In this document: positions 1-14,212 of the stretch, in pieces
How positions within the stretch are numbered: the stretch's first letter is position 1
Layout of the letters: each line of letters begins with the position of its first letter
Source of the DNA: Brachynemurus nebulosus
Lineage: Eukaryota > Arthropoda > Insecta > Neuroptera > Myrmeleontidae
Length of the DNA stretch: 64,000 nucleotides
Reading direction: 5' to 3'
NCBI GenBank assembly: GCA_035578155.1
Contig: JAPWDM010000002.1
Span: 35,822,437-35,886,436, forward strand
Made by a program: the position numbers and the translations under genes
The notes under the pieces: generated by a model
What the model was told of the DNA's origin: nothing
Seen by the model: only the letters and a program-made list of their open reading frames with translations
The model's database searches: none

Positions 1-1656
1 CTGATGTCGCCCAGCAGTGGTTGTAGGTCACTCGGCTACTAAAAAATGGCTCACAAGTGGTCGTTTATCTCACTCGAACGACAATACAACCATACAGTAA
101 CTACAAAAAAAGGGCCGTCGGGTGGTACATCTGTGTTAAGCCTAAATTGTTTACTCTTCAAATACTAACAGTCATACAACCACCTCTAATAACGATTCTC
201 TGATCTCTCAAACGGATACTTAGTTTTTCTCTCAAACGGACACTTAACTTTTGCACAGTTTTCGAAAATAATCAATAAGTTTTAGATATATTATTGTAAA
301 AATTACTGAACCGATAGGTTAGCTTCAAATACGTTTCTTACAACTCACTCTGTATAACTGTATTTATACACAATACAGATTTAACTTGGATGGTATTTGT
401 TAGTGTTATTTCCGACTAAAAAGTAACATGCAGTGAGTGTGTTACTTACTTATAAAACTAAAACTAAATCCAATAACATGAAGTTTACTTGGGAAATTAT
501 ACAATGTTCCGTTTTTAGTTAACAGAACGTACAGAATACAGACGTACCGAGTTACAGACAGGCTACAAGAGTGACTACATGTACCTATACGATCTGGCAC
601 GATGAATATGTATGAGCTGCACAGCTCCAGCTCCTTCTTATCATATTCATAGTTCATTCACTGTAGGTATACCTACGTTGTTTTGTGTTCTGATACTATA
701 ATATTATTGTTTTAATCCTACACTCCTACTTCTATTTCTTCTCTTTTGAGCAAAAAGTGTTGAAGCTCCACATTCGTGTTAATTTACACGGAAAATTTTT
801 CCTACAGTAAGAACCGTATTCACGGAGCTTATACTGTACATGATATGAAAAAAACACCGTTCTATTATTCAAAAAACTTTGACAGTTTTATAAAAATTCT
901 TTAGTGTCTTGTTAAAGGAGTGTTTAAATATAAAATTATATTTTTCAGTGTTGAATACTTTTTAAAAGGCCTACTTTTATGCCATTTTTATTATAAAATA
1001 AATAATGACAATAAATTAGAGCCAAAAAGAGTATTTGATGAAAAAGATGAGAAAAAAACGAAATAATATAAAATAATAACAAACTTTCTTCGAACACAAA
1101 AAAATTACTTTTATTGTTCAAAGTTTTTCGTCATGGTGAGCGTTCATACGTACGTAAAATATATATTTTTTATCACATTTATGGGTGAGATATTCCTTTT
1201 TTTGTATTTGATAAAAAAAAAAAAGTTAGATACTCAACGGGGTGGAGGCCACGTAGAGTTGAGATGTATAGAAAAAAATTTCTTTTTGTTTAATTATATT
1301 TTTTTATTGTTGATATATTTAGTCTTACAAGTTCAAAATTCAATATTTTTTAAGAAGTAAGTAGATACGTATACACTTTTTTTGTAAACAACTAAAAATA
1401 TATCGTTAAATGAAAAAGCTAACAATGCAGTTGTAGGACTTTCTTCTCCCGTTTTTATTTTTACTACCATCTTTGTTAAAAGAGATTAGGTCACTCACTA
1501 ACAGGGAACTGATACTTATGTAAGCGTTAATGAGTAATTCCGTTCAAAGGGTATAAAAACTCTAAATTTATTTCGCGACTTTGGAGATGATGGGTGCAAA
1601 CACAGAATAATCAGAAACCAAGTTGGTATCCACAGAATAATCAGAAGCCAAGCTGC
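1..1656. other. AT-rich DNA, no gene seen
   Basis: No reading frame here has recognisable motifs, and I see no RNA gene or paired terminal repeats. Near the right end a phrase of about 35 bp (cacagaataatcagaa...) occurs twice in tandem, at about 1601 and 1631, at the edge of the duplicated block that follows. Confidence 0.5.
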
Positions 1657-2049
1657 TATCTCTGCACTAGTGATACCAGTGTAGACAAAAAATCCCCTCC
1701 AGTTCCCACCACTATGTTGTGTAGGTATACACTGTTTATAGTGGTGTTGGTTTGATATTTGCAACTGTGTCAGTTGTCACACACACAATTACAAAACACG
1801 TATTGTCGGACAGAGCAAAGTGGTGCCCAAGCTAACAATGGTCTAACAATACATTACAATGCGTTGTGTATTCGGTGACGGACATTGACTAACTAAATGC
1901 CTTAACCGGTATCAAGCACACTCAGGCACACTGCTATCCACAATTTTTTACACATACCCTTAGGGCTTGTTGGTATCTCTGCACTAGTAATCCCAGTGTA
2001 GACAAAAATATTCCTCTACTTCCCACCACTATGTTGTGTAGGTACACAC

Positions 2050-3234
2050 TAGAGATGTTGTCGTGAGTAGGTACTATTCCTCTCACGATCACTCACGCTC
2101 ACAGTCGGTTTCAAAAGCTCACGCACAATTATGAATATAAAAATTAAAATGTTTTTGTTCATGCACGATCACGTAGTATATTTTCTCTCGTGTCACGTCA
2201 CTTACGTCGTGACACGAGGCAAACGTGACTCACGTTCTCCGCCTATTTTTTCGTGAGTGACGTAACTCACTTCATTCACGTATACTTTCGTCAATAGCGT
2301 GAATTTAGCTCACTTGTATATTTTTAACTATAGTCAGTCCACAGAATATGGATTTGACAGTTTATGTAACACCGCGACATCTGTGTTAAAAAACTGTGTA
2401 ATTTTCTATGTGATTAATGTCACTATGTAGACTGAAATTTACGTTGTAGCAAGGGCGCCCCTAAGAAAATTTGTAAGTGGGGGCTAGAACTGATGGTAAG
2501 CAAAATTTTATTATTTTGGATAACGAATGGCCACTTGTAACTAGTCATACGAAAAAGTTTCAATTCTGACATTCAGGACCAGCAAAAAAAATAAGGGGGC
2601 CCGGGCACAAAAAAAAATCTTTAAGCATTTTTTTCCCAAAAATTCAAGTAAGAAAAAGAAAACCTCATGAAAACGTTTCCGGAGCCCCTTATTCAACCTG
2701 TGGGCCCCCCGTTTGGGCCCGACATTTTCTCCCAAAAACACTATTGACGAGCAGAAAGAAAAAAGAAAGTCCTCGTCCTCTTACCGGGCCTCTTTCGAAA
2801 TTTTTTTGCCAAACATAATACAATTAAAAATCAAAAATAAACATTTATATATTTTATTCTTTGCCTAAAGCTAGGGCCTCCCCCGGGTATGGACGCCCTT
2901 GCGTTGTAGCGTGATCTGTCATAAATCTTACAGGTACAGGAGTTCAGTTTAGAATTTAGTGTTTTGTAAAAACACATTTTTTTGACAAAAATTATAACAT
3001 TTTTACAAGATATAAGATCAACTAGAAAACAAAATGAAATAGTATAAATTTTTTTATAATCACGATGTTATAAAAATATTTTTATAATAATTAATCACGA
3101 AAATTCACTGCAATAAAACTTAACTCACGTTCACGTTTACTCACGGCAGTGACTTCAAATTTTACTCACAATCACGCGTGAGCGTCGTGACCAGCATCGT
3201 GACACGAAAAAATCACGCACGGGCAACATCTCTA
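2050..3234. mobile_element. hAT-like non-autonomous DNA transposon (outer)
   Basis: The ends are inverted: TAGAGATGTTG on the left and CAACATCTCTA on the right. A perfect 8-bp target duplication GTACACAC lies at 2042-2049 and 3235-3242. The interior has no transposase frame and is full of TCACG/CGTGA words in both orientations (2080-2290 and 3120-3215), which look like subterminal repeats. An 8-bp duplication with short inverted ends fits the hAT superfamily. A second element is nested at 2450-2901. Confidence 0.85.
2450..2901. mobile_element. hAT-like MITE nested in 2050-3234
   Basis: The termini CAAGGGCG and CGCCCTTG are inverted. They are flanked by a perfect 8-bp duplication CGTTGTAG (2442-2449 and 2902-2909). 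The 452-bp body is richer in G/C runs than its surroundings and has no convincing coding frame. The insertion is younger than its host element. Confidence 0.88.
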
Positions 3235-3507
3235 GTACACACTGTTTGCAGTAGTGTTGGTTTGATGTTTGTGACTGTGTGAGTCGTCACACACACAACT
3301 ACATAACACGCATATGCGGACAGAGTAACTTGCTTGTTCAAGCAACAATGGTCTAACAATACATTACAATGCATTGTGCGTCCGGTGACCGATACAGGCC
3401 AACTAAATGCTTTAAAGCGGTATCGACCACACTCAGACACACTCTATCCACAATTTTTTACACATAAACTTAGGGCTTGGGTGTAAATTTGAAACAAAGT
3501 GAAAGGT

Positions 3508-3617
3508 TATTGGTGGATAAGCATGGATAGGAATGCCCCCACACGAACTGTATTGGCTTTTTTTGCTAACTACTATCGATATCCGATTGAAATTTACTGT
3601 GTTTCAGCCCTTAAAAT
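3508..3617. repeat. Inverted partner of the sequence flanking the 4814-6247 insertion
   Basis: Read in reverse complement, this stretch matches 4794-4813 joined to 6248-6336 (shared phrases cagcccttaaaa, gctaact.ctatcg and gataagcatgg). The join falls at a TA dinucleotide, so this copy shows the site before the 4814-6247 element inserted. Confidence 0.7.
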
Positions 3618-4360
3618 TTACTACTTGGGGGTAAGAAATAATTTTTTTAATGATTTTTAATGATTTGACGGATATGGCTGAATTTTTATACTTTAAGTAC
3701 CTCTATACCCAGTCAACATTCTGACGTCTTAATGAATTCATAAAGAATTCATATTTCTGATTTGGACGTCAGAAAACAAGTTCAGGAAGATATCTTTATG
3801 AATTCATAAAGATATCTTATGCGTCGATTTAGGAACAGTTTATGAAGTCTTAAATATGATGTCTTAAAGAATTCTTTTTTCTGACTTCAGAATTGCGATG
3901 TCTTAAACAGCTCATATTTCTGAAGTCTGAAAAAAAGATATCTAAATTGAGAATTCATTATTAAGAAGTCATATTTCTGATTTCAGAATTATGATATCTT
4001 AAATCACAGAATATTACAGAACGAACGGTAGTATCTCTATACTACTGAAACTAGTGTAACGACAAAGGATAGAAAATAACCCCCCACTATGTAATATATG
4101 TGCACGCGGAGTTGTGTGTGATAGTGCGATAGATGGTTGTGTGTATGGGTGTCTTGCATACGTATATACATAACATGCATGTGGCACGCATAGTGTACGT
4201 AATGTACGTATACCGTGTCAACACAACGGCAACAATATAACAACAATTGAAACACACCCATTGGTAGCTACTAAGTGAATGACAACATAGTTCTGTAAAA
4301 TGCACATACTTGCCCATAAGTGATTGCAGAAAAGAGATAGTTGTATTCCTTCCAGTGTTC

Positions 4361-4485
4361 CATGTCTTAAATAGTTCATATTTCTGATGTCTTAAACAGC
4401 TCATATTTCTGATGTCTTAAATAGCTCATATTTCTGGTGTCTTAAACAGCTCGTATTTCTGACGTCTTAAAAAAGATGACTTTAA
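4361..4485 (+). repeat. 25-bp tandem repeat, four units plus partial
   Basis: Units at 4361, 4386, 4411 and 4436 follow gatgtcttaaacagctcatatttct with a few substitutions, and a partial unit follows at 4461. A single diverged unit lies at about 3897. These are the subterminal repeats of the surrounding TACCCAGT element. Confidence 0.85.
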
Positions 4486-5058
4486 GAGGTCTATACCAAG
4501 AATTCATTGAAAGTATTAAGCGTAATTTACGAAATAAGAGAAATATAATTAATTTAGTTAATTTTATTTATTTACATAACTGTATATGTACAACGTATAT
4601 TAAATGTATTTAAAAAAAAACGCCGTGAGCAGCGGAGCCCCATCACGGAAGTCGAATTTTTCCTTTCATCTTCGGTATTGAATGTCTACAAGCAAAATGT
4701 AATTGAAAGTCCACAAGCGATTTGCCATTTTGATGGTTTCAAAACTGATGATGAGTGTCCGGTTGATCGGGGCTTTAAAAAAAGATTTTAAGTTTTTAAG
4801 GGCTGAATCTCAGTAGGGGAGAGCGAGGCTATGCCGTACACTTAAGGGAGAGCCGTTATTGTTCATCTAATATCGAGTATAAATTTATAAGAAAATTAGC
4901 AATATATAATTTGGACAATTGGCTACTGATTTCACACAAAGAAATTTGAATTATTCCACTGTTTACATATTTAAATTAAATTACAAAAAAGTGTCTCTGT
5001 ACGAAATAGCCCCGGGGGTCGGAACTATTCCGTACGGTAGGAGGGACTATACCGTACA

Positions 5059-5164
5059 GTAAAAAAATCATCTTGTTAAGGAAGTAAATAAGAGTAATGC
5101 AATAAATTATTGTAAAAAAATCATCTTGTTAAGGAAGTAAATAAGAGTAATGCAATAAATTATT
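5059..5164 (+). repeat. Perfect 53-bp tandem duplication
   Basis: 5059-5111 is repeated without change at 5112-5164. The lack of differences suggests that it is recent or an assembly slip. Confidence 0.92.
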
Positions 5165-5370
5165 GTAGAAAACACATTTTATTATTTATTGTCGACTCAA
5201 CTAAGAAACAACATAACGTAACTTGTATTATCGGTATATTTAGTTAAGCTTATAAAAGTATAAAAAGTGTTAGGTTAACTTTTATCAAAAAAAGTGATAA
5301 ATTTTAGAGAACGAAAGTATTTTATTTAAAGTTTATACATTTAAACAAAAATCACAAGTAATAGTACATT

Positions 5371-5486
5371 GTGCAATAAGTGCGGGAAATTGTCGATTGC
5401 CCACGAAAGCGAAGTTGAGCGCACGAACGTAGTGAGTGCGCTCATTCGCTTGAGTGGGGCAATCGACAATCCCGCACGAGTTGCAC
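5371..5486. repeat. GC-rich long hairpin
   Basis: The left arm (gtgcaataagtgcggg...) and right arm (...cccgcacgagttgcac) pair over most of 116 bp, around a central gcgcacgaacgtagtgagtg. It is strikingly richer in G+C than the flanks. It reads as an open frame only because the palindrome lacks stops. It could be a MITE or a structural part of the enclosing element. Confidence 0.75.
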
Positions 5487-6683
5487 ATACTATTTTTTAT
5501 TACGAATTTCACATACTTTTTTCTATTATTATCACTATTTTGACATTTTTATTTCTTTTTAAAATAATATTTTTAAGTGTTCGTCTTTACGTGTTTTTTT
5601 ACGTGTTACTTAAATTTTACGTGTTTTATTGTCAATTTGCGTGTGCAAAGTTACTTTCCACACGCAAAAAAGTATACGGGAAGAGTACAGTGGGCAAATA
5701 GCTATTTTGCGTACAGAAATGTGTGCGCCAAGTTAGTACTTCTCCCGCATGAGTAATAAAAAATTATTTGCAGACTCGGCAGACTTTATTGTATTTCCTG
5801 CATCAACTACAATTTATTAATGTTACCATATTAAACCATTTGGGGCTAAGTCGTACACTTCTGTACAGTTTAGCCCCATCCTGTACCTTGTGGGAGTTTC
5901 ATAACCTAACCTCAAATTCCGTCGCCTAACTAGTCTTCACTAGTGATCAAGAGAGAGCTTAAGAAAAGTAATTTCTCATGATCTTATCGCTATTAGCTCA
6001 TAAGTAAAGGTTCTCCACCCAACTCTTATTTGGCAGTGCCCCAAAATTATAAGAGAAATAATAAAAACAAGTTTTTTCACCGTCATATTGGCATTTATAC
6101 GCACAGCGGAACGAACTCAATCCTGTGATTTTCCGCCGTCAGGCGCTAGGTTGCGACAACGATTGGACTTGTCTAGCTTGAAATCTAGACACGAAAAATG
6201 AGTGTACGGTTTAGCCTCGCTGTACGGTATAGCCCCGCTCTCCCCTAAATTTCAATTTTATACCGATAGCAGTTAGCAGGAAAAAAGTCAACACAATTCG
6301 TACGAAAGCATTCCTACCCATGCTTATCCGCCAATTGCCCCATGTGTTTTATTTTTAAGTATTAAAAAAAGGACCTTAAATAGCAGACTAGAAGGCCTTT
6401 ATGAAGGTATTTTTTCTTTCCAAAAAAAACCAAAGTTTCTATTTTATAAATAATAAAAATTCAAAATTCCTAATTTATAAATAAACAGTGACTTTAATAA
6501 CATTTTCAAATTACTTAATATGTATGTATTTCATTTGTTAAAAAATTGTATTCACTTTTTTTTAAATTTTTTAAAATTACTTCTTAAAAAAGGTGTCTTA
6601 AAGATGTCATATTTACAGTTCAGAAAGATGTCAGAAAGAAGACTTCATAAAGACATCTTTCTGACTTTTGTGCTCACTGGGTA

Positions 6684-7282
6684 GTGTTTCTTAGAAAAAA
6701 ATTATCAGCTTCAAAAAAATTATAACCCACCTAAAAATTGTTTATAGGATTTGTTTTCAACAACTTGTAGCTATGGTACAATAACCAAAATTATTTTGCC
6801 GGCTTTCTACTATGAACAATTATAATATTAATAATAATAATATTTACTTATTGTGTAGACCCAAGAAATAGGATACAATACGTCATATAAAAATTACATA
6901 ATACTACAATTAAAAATAATTATAGTAGGTCATTTATACTATATGTTAAATTTATTTTTATTTTTCTCATTTCTGATATAAGGTGGTAATTTCCTAAAAA
7001 TTAAATTCCAGTATATACTGGTAATTTTTTTCATAAAAATTAGCATTATGGGCTATTGTTGTCTGTGGATATCTTGTATTGTAATGCTTCTCATCCGTGG
7101 CGTCCAAATGATTATTTTCGTTTATTACTTTAAGCAATTCGAAGGCATATATTGCGATATAGATAACCAGTAATTTTGCTGGTTCGAAAAAGTCTTTTAA
7201 TTGTATTATTTCGAAGTATTATTTTATCAGTTTTTTACAAACTTCGGATACTTGTGCCGTCCATTTAAGGGCATCATCAATA
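6684..7282. other. AT-rich DNA, nothing recognised
   Basis: No coding signal or repeat pairing beyond short (taa)n runs near 6825. Confidence 0.5.
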
Positions 7283-7290
7283 TAGATACA

Positions 7291-7984
7291 CAGGCCCGGC
7301 CTGGCCCACCGGGACACTGGGACGAATCCCGGTGCACCCTCCTCCTGGCAGAGGATCGGCGCTCTCGCCCCTAAACGTTACATAAATTTTATAATGTTGC
7401 AATAAAAAATTACTGCATTAAAAATATTTATTTGTGTTGCCTTTTCTAGTTTTTTAATTCTAGTAATTTTTACTAGTAATAGTGAAAAAAAAATTCAATT
7501 CATGTATAAAATGTGTTTTCAAAGTATTGATTGATTACAATATGTACTCACTCCAATATACTGAACTTTTCAACGTTTACAAACACCTACTGACGATACC
7601 TATGACTCAAGTTTCATGGGAACGTTTCTAAACTTAAAATTATTAAAACCCGTCTTCGTTCCACTATGACAAATGAAAGCTTGGAAATTTTTATGATGGT
7701 GGCAGTAGAGAATGATGTCCTGAACAAAGTGGAGAGCAAAACCGTCGTAGGAAAACTTTATATAAGTAGTACAGAATTGAAGCGTCACACTGAAGGAAGG
7801 TTTTAATGACAGTCAACTTAGTTTTTTTACATTTAGCCAACTTTAATAATGTCATTACAATTTGCAATATTAAGTACTTTGTAATTCACACTTTTTTACA
7901 ATAAATTATGTTAATTGAGTTTGAACCTGCATCACAATTTCAGAGTCAATCCACCGCCCTCTAAGGTTACCTAGGCCGGGCCTG
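7291..7984. mobile_element. hAT-like MITE, CAGGCCCGGCC ends
   Basis: The left end CAGGCCCGGCCTGG and the right end (reverse complement CAGGCCCGGCCTAGG) are inverted. The 8-bp flanks are tagataca (7283-7290) and tagatacc (7985-7992), one mismatch apart. The 694-bp interior has no transposase. The ends resemble those of the elements at 25546, 35595 and 35930, so this belongs to the same broad family. Confidence 0.82.
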
Positions 7985-8062
7985 TAGATACCTAGTATTT
8001 TTGAGTACCTTGTTGATTTTATTTCAAATGGAAGATTCAGTGATACGATTGCTTCTCTTATT

Positions 8063-8848
8063 TTAAAGATTCAATACATTTCTCCATGTTTGTTTATCTC
8101 CTGCATAACAAATTCAGTAGCATTCAACGTAATTAAGAAATTCATCCTCCCACCGAACTTTACATCTTCCTCTTGACCTGACATGTCCCCATGGTACCCA
8201 GTAAGTAATTTTCTTGGACCACCTTTTATCTGCAGTTCGTAAAATATATCCTGCCCACGACCATTTCAACTTTTTTATAAATAAACTTATACAGCTTATT
8301 CCTGTTAAAAAACACAATTTACCTGAATTAATTCTATCGGACAGTCTTCTGCACAGCATTGATCTTTGCATTTTTCGATCATTTATTGCAATTTTGATTT
8401 GGAGAGATCTAGTAAGCGCCCAAGTTTGGCAACCATATGTCAAAGCAGGAACTACACATGTATTGAACACCTTGGCCTTTATTTGCTTAGGAAAGTTGCC
8501 CTTAAATATTTATCTTAAAGACCAAAATTTTCTCCATGCAGAAATACATCTTCTTTGAATTTCCTTTTCGAATTTGTCTAGAAACGTCATAATTTGTCCA
8601 AGATAAACTTGATCTTCAACATACTGAAATTCTTGATTGTTTATTAATATAGAATTTCTGATGGAGTTAGTTAAAATATTGGTTTTTTCAAAATTTATAA
8701 CTAGACCTGCCTTTTTCTCTTCGTTAGCCAAATCTTGTCACATAATTTTGATTTCGTCGCTAGTGCTGGATATAAGTACAACATCGTCCGCAAATTTTAA
8801 ATTGTTTAACTTCACACCGTTAATGTTGATACCATAATTGGACCAATA
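8063..8848 (-). pseudogene. RTE-type non-LTR retrotransposon reverse transcriptase, C-terminal relic
   Basis: Read on the minus strand, one frame runs from about 8848 to a stop at 8063-8065 but is broken by several in-frame stops. The order is: a piece with FADDVVLIS, the catalytic FADD box of non-LTR reverse transcriptase (about 8770-8795); a TGA; the thumb-like stretch with YLGQI and EKEIQRR (8510-8731); a TAA; and the RTE C-terminal block with PALTYGCQTWAL, KWSWAGYILR and a GRCKVRWEDE tail (8114-8470). A last stop separates a short TWRNVL end. Upstream of 8848 the palm, fingers and endonuclease are missing, so this is a 5'-truncated copy, as expected of reverse transcription that stopped early. 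The motifs are those of the RTE clade common in insects. It cannot encode an active enzyme. Confidence 0.9.
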
Positions 8849-11291
<2,443 letters not shown>

Positions 11292-11474
11292 ACATTCTCA
11301 AATAATAAACAAATATTTTACTTCGCAAAAATACCACTTTTATTTGGAAACTGTGACAATATTGTTTCGAACCGTCATGTCAGTTCATTTTCAAACCGAA
11401 ACAATGTTGTCACAGTTTCAAAATAAAAGTGGTATTTTTACGAAGTAAAATATTGGTTTATTATTTACAAATGT
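11292..11474. mobile_element. Hairpin MITE, 79-bp arms
   Basis: The left arm 11292-11370 and right arm 11396-11474 are inverted copies with only a few mismatches, around a 25-bp loop. Shared core: ataccacttttatt. The sequence just outside the right arm (11475-11514) is related, inverted, to 37908-37960. Confidence 0.85.
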
Positions 11475-12770
11475 GGAATACCATAAAGTAACGCTCGAAT
11501 CTATTAATAACATTCTCATTAATAACAGTCTCTAACACATAATCACTTCTCGTTACAAACTTTTCAAAATTTGTTCAAGTATAGTTAATAATATATAAAA
11601 GCGAATACATTGACGAACAACCAGAAAGGATCCTGTAACATACTGACTGCTATTTAGTGGATGATGAAAGATGAACACTTAAATATAGCATATATGGAAA
11701 ACCTTCTTTTATTAAATGTGTTTGGTGTGGACAGTATTTTGTTTTGAGCAATTTTATGATATCATTATTATTGTGCAGATTATAAACCTTAAAACATTGA
11801 TAGTTAAGGAGTTGCGTGCAAAATGCCTGTAAATTAACTCCAAAGAGTACTTCTGTTCATTATATACCAGTTTTCAAAGACAGATTTCACTCCCTTAAAC
11901 CGAACATGAAGGGAATAAGGTTCGTGATTAGTTTTGAGGATATTTACAATTCCGAGAAGTTTGAAAAATTTTTAGTTCTTCCAATTATGGAAAGTAATTT
12001 GTTAGTCACCCAGGTCCATTACTTTCCAATTATTCCGTCTAATTTATTTAAAATACAGAAAAGTTTCATTGTCAGTAGTACATTGTTTGATTAGTTTAAC
12101 CAAACTTTATACCGTAAACACAAGTAGTGGGTAAATGAAAGTTAAGTAATTTCCTAAGATCAACATTTTCCAATGCAGAATAAAGTTTTGTGAATATTGC
12201 ATGTAAATATCCCTTATATTAGGTAGAGGAAAGCCAAGAGAGATGACATAGAAAGGAGTGCTCTGGTATATACTTTTGTATTATACTGGTAAAATTAGGA
12301 AAAAATACTTCACCCCATCCAAAAGCGATAAAGAGGTAAAAAAACCCGAGTCAAAAACAAAATCGTATTCACGCTTAGATTTAAATGAGCCTATAATGAT
12401 TCTTAATGAATCAACCTATAACAAAATACTTTTCCAATACAAAGTTTTCCAATAGTATCCTATAATGAAGATAGTTAACATTCTACAAGCCCAATACTAG
12501 TTGTCGGTTAATTACAATATGAGTTCTATCTATTGATGTGTTCTTCGAAAATCTTTCTTTTAAATTAGCTTCAAATATGTTATCAAGTACTTGTGAAACA
12601 TTAGTACGTATGGCGAACTTTTGTTAGTATTTAAACGTACGCTAGTATTCATATTCTCACTTGATGTTCAGCTAAACTGAAACTTGAGCACTCGATTTCC
12701 TTTGGTATGTATAACCTAATCCATATGTTAATTAAATATTACATATAGCGATTGAAAAATTATCAAACTG
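11475..12770. other. Two short unrecognised reading frames, no supported gene
   Basis: Open frames of 92 codons (11816-12094, plus) and 65 codons (12258-12455, plus) show no motif, domain or signal that I can place, and their composition matches the AT-rich background. I do not call them genes. Confidence 0.35.
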
Positions 12771-12843
12771 GATCGGCTAGAACTCGAATCCAGAATCTCT
12801 TGGTAATTTGCCAAGTGCCTTGCCCCCTAGGCCATTCAATCCT
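12771..12843 (-). repeat. tRNA-like sequence, probable SINE head or tRNA pseudogene
   Basis: Read on the minus strand this gives an A-box-like TGGCCTAGGGGGCAAGGC and, about 30 nt on, a B-box-like GGATTCGAGTTC. Spacing and total length (about 70 nt) fit a tRNA. The A box has an extra G/C run and the B box departs from GGTTCGAATCC, so a functional tRNA is unlikely. A tRNA-derived SINE or pseudogene is the better call. Confidence 0.55.
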
Positions 12844-13122
12844 TGTTCGAGAGCCACTTCAGTTCGACAACCATTCAATCACATATTGTTACTTTAGTTT
12901 CAAATATTATCGAGGCTTGTGAAACATTACTAAGTAGTTTTAAAGTTACCACCAATAATAATAAAATAATAATAAAATCGCCAAGCATGAGTTGAACAAT
13001 TTTTATTCAAATTTTAACTTAGGATATTATGAATAATAAATAAAAACAACAGTAATCAAAAACCGGTAGCTAGCTGGTTATCATCAGCTATTATAAGTTA
13101 AATTAATTAAACAAATTAATTA

Positions 13123-14212
13123 ACAAGTAACGGTCTTGAAGTGGTAATTCCCGATTTTGATGAAACTTTGCAGGTGTGTAGAACAAAGAAAAATAACAGA
13201 CACATATTTTTTTATCGGCCAAAAACATCATTTAAGGGATGAAATCCATCCCCAAAATTGGTGTTAAAATTTAATTTTGTCAAATTACCCGAAAACTATA
13301 ACAGATCGAAAAAAAGTTTAAATTGACACATCCTTTCATTTTTGAAGGCCTTTCTACTGATGTACTCAAATCCAGGATCCAGGGTAAATTGTATATGTAT
13401 AGGTATAAAATTTTTACATATTATGCTATTTATATACAATATTAAATTTGGAGTTGATAATAATTAGATAAAAACAATTACATTATAATAATAATAAAAA
13501 TTGTACTAACTAATTGCATAGAATTATGACTATTAGTCAATTTAAATTTTGCCTCTACAGATTCTGTTTCAAAATATTTCAACAGTTTTCTATATTAACT
13601 AAAGATACCGGAATTTATATAGAGCCCTTACTTTTGTACGAATAACATTATAATAAAATTTTATCCAATATTTTTGTTTAAATGTTAATTGTAGAGTATA
13701 AATACAATAATAAATAAAAACGACTTAAAATGTTATTTTTAAGGATTTCATAAGTAAAATATTGAGTACACATAAAGATTTCTGATTAAGATTTGAGCTT
13801 TTAGCTTTAACGTAACGGTTTTTAGCAAAACAGGTAAACTAATATTTTTGATGTAGTTTTCATATTTGATATTAGTATTTTGATTGGTCGAACCATATTC
13901 ATCCTATTTCCAATTTTACCCCCAATTTTATAGTCAATGCCCCTCCAGTAAGTCCGACCCTGGATTTGAGTACATCAGTAGAAAGACCTTTAAAAATGAA
14001 GGGATGTGTCAGTTTAAACTTTTTTTCCGTCTCTTATAGTTTTTGAGTAATTTGACAAAATTAAATTTTAACCCAAATTTTGGGGGTGGATTTCACTCCT
14101 TAGAAGGCGTTTTTGGCCGATGAAAAAATACGTGTTTGTTATTTTTCTTTGTTCTGCACACCAACCAAGTTTTATCAAAATCGGTAATTATCACTTCAAG
14201 ACCTTTTCTTGT
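13123..14212. mobile_element. Foldback element, about 260-bp inverted arms
   Basis: The arms 13123-13386 and 13953-14212 are inverted copies. Matching phrases include ggtcttgaagtg at the ends, aatttgacaaaattaaattt inside and gagtacatcagtagaaagac at the inner edge. The 570-bp centre has no coding frame. The arm text is related to the arms at 43312-45450, so both belong to one foldback superfamily. Confidence 0.82.

Larger units (their letters stand above)
1657..3484 (+). repeat. 317-bp tandem duplication, second unit split by a transposon
   Basis: Unit 1 runs 1657-1973. Unit 2 starts at 1974 with the same phrase (tatctctgcactag), runs to 2049, is interrupted by the element at 2050-3234 and its target duplication, and resumes at 3243 to about 3484. 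Shared phrases include caccactatgttgtgtagg, ggtctaacaatacattacaa and tatccacaattttttacac. The units differ by scattered substitutions, so the duplication is not recent. Unit 1 keeps the uninterrupted target (gtatacac) and so serves as an empty site. Confidence 0.85.
4814..6247. mobile_element. TA-inserting TIR element, AGGGGAGAGCG ends
   Basis: The left end TAGGGGAGAGCGAGGCTATG and the right end (reverse complement TAGGGGAGAGCGGGGCTATA) are inverted for about 25 bp. The motif gtacggtatagcc recurs next to both ends. Comparison with the inverted paralogue at 3508-3617 shows that the target was a single TA, now on both sides, as in the Tc1/mariner superfamily. No transposase is seen. Inside are a 53-bp tandem duplication (5059-5164) and a GC-rich hairpin (5371-5486). 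Confidence 0.78.
3706..6683. mobile_element. TIR DNA element, TACCCAGT ends
   Basis: The left end TACCCAGTCAACATTCTGAC and the right end (reverse complement TACCCAGTGAGCACAAAAGT) are inverted. Both are followed inside by words of the type gatgtctt/aagacatc, present as many direct and inverted subterminal copies (3720-4480 and 6590-6660). Both ends carry TA, consistent with a TA target duplication. No transposase is recognisable. Part of the 2.98-kb length comes from the nested element at 4814-6247. Superfamily not assigned. Confidence 0.65.

Noticed and set aside
8214..8558. Plus-strand frames over the RTE relic
   Set aside because: The minus strand has FADD and the RTE C-terminal motifs; the plus frames have none.
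12771..12843. Functional tRNA gene
   Set aside because: The A and B boxes depart from consensus and I cannot build a clean cloverleaf with acceptor pairing.
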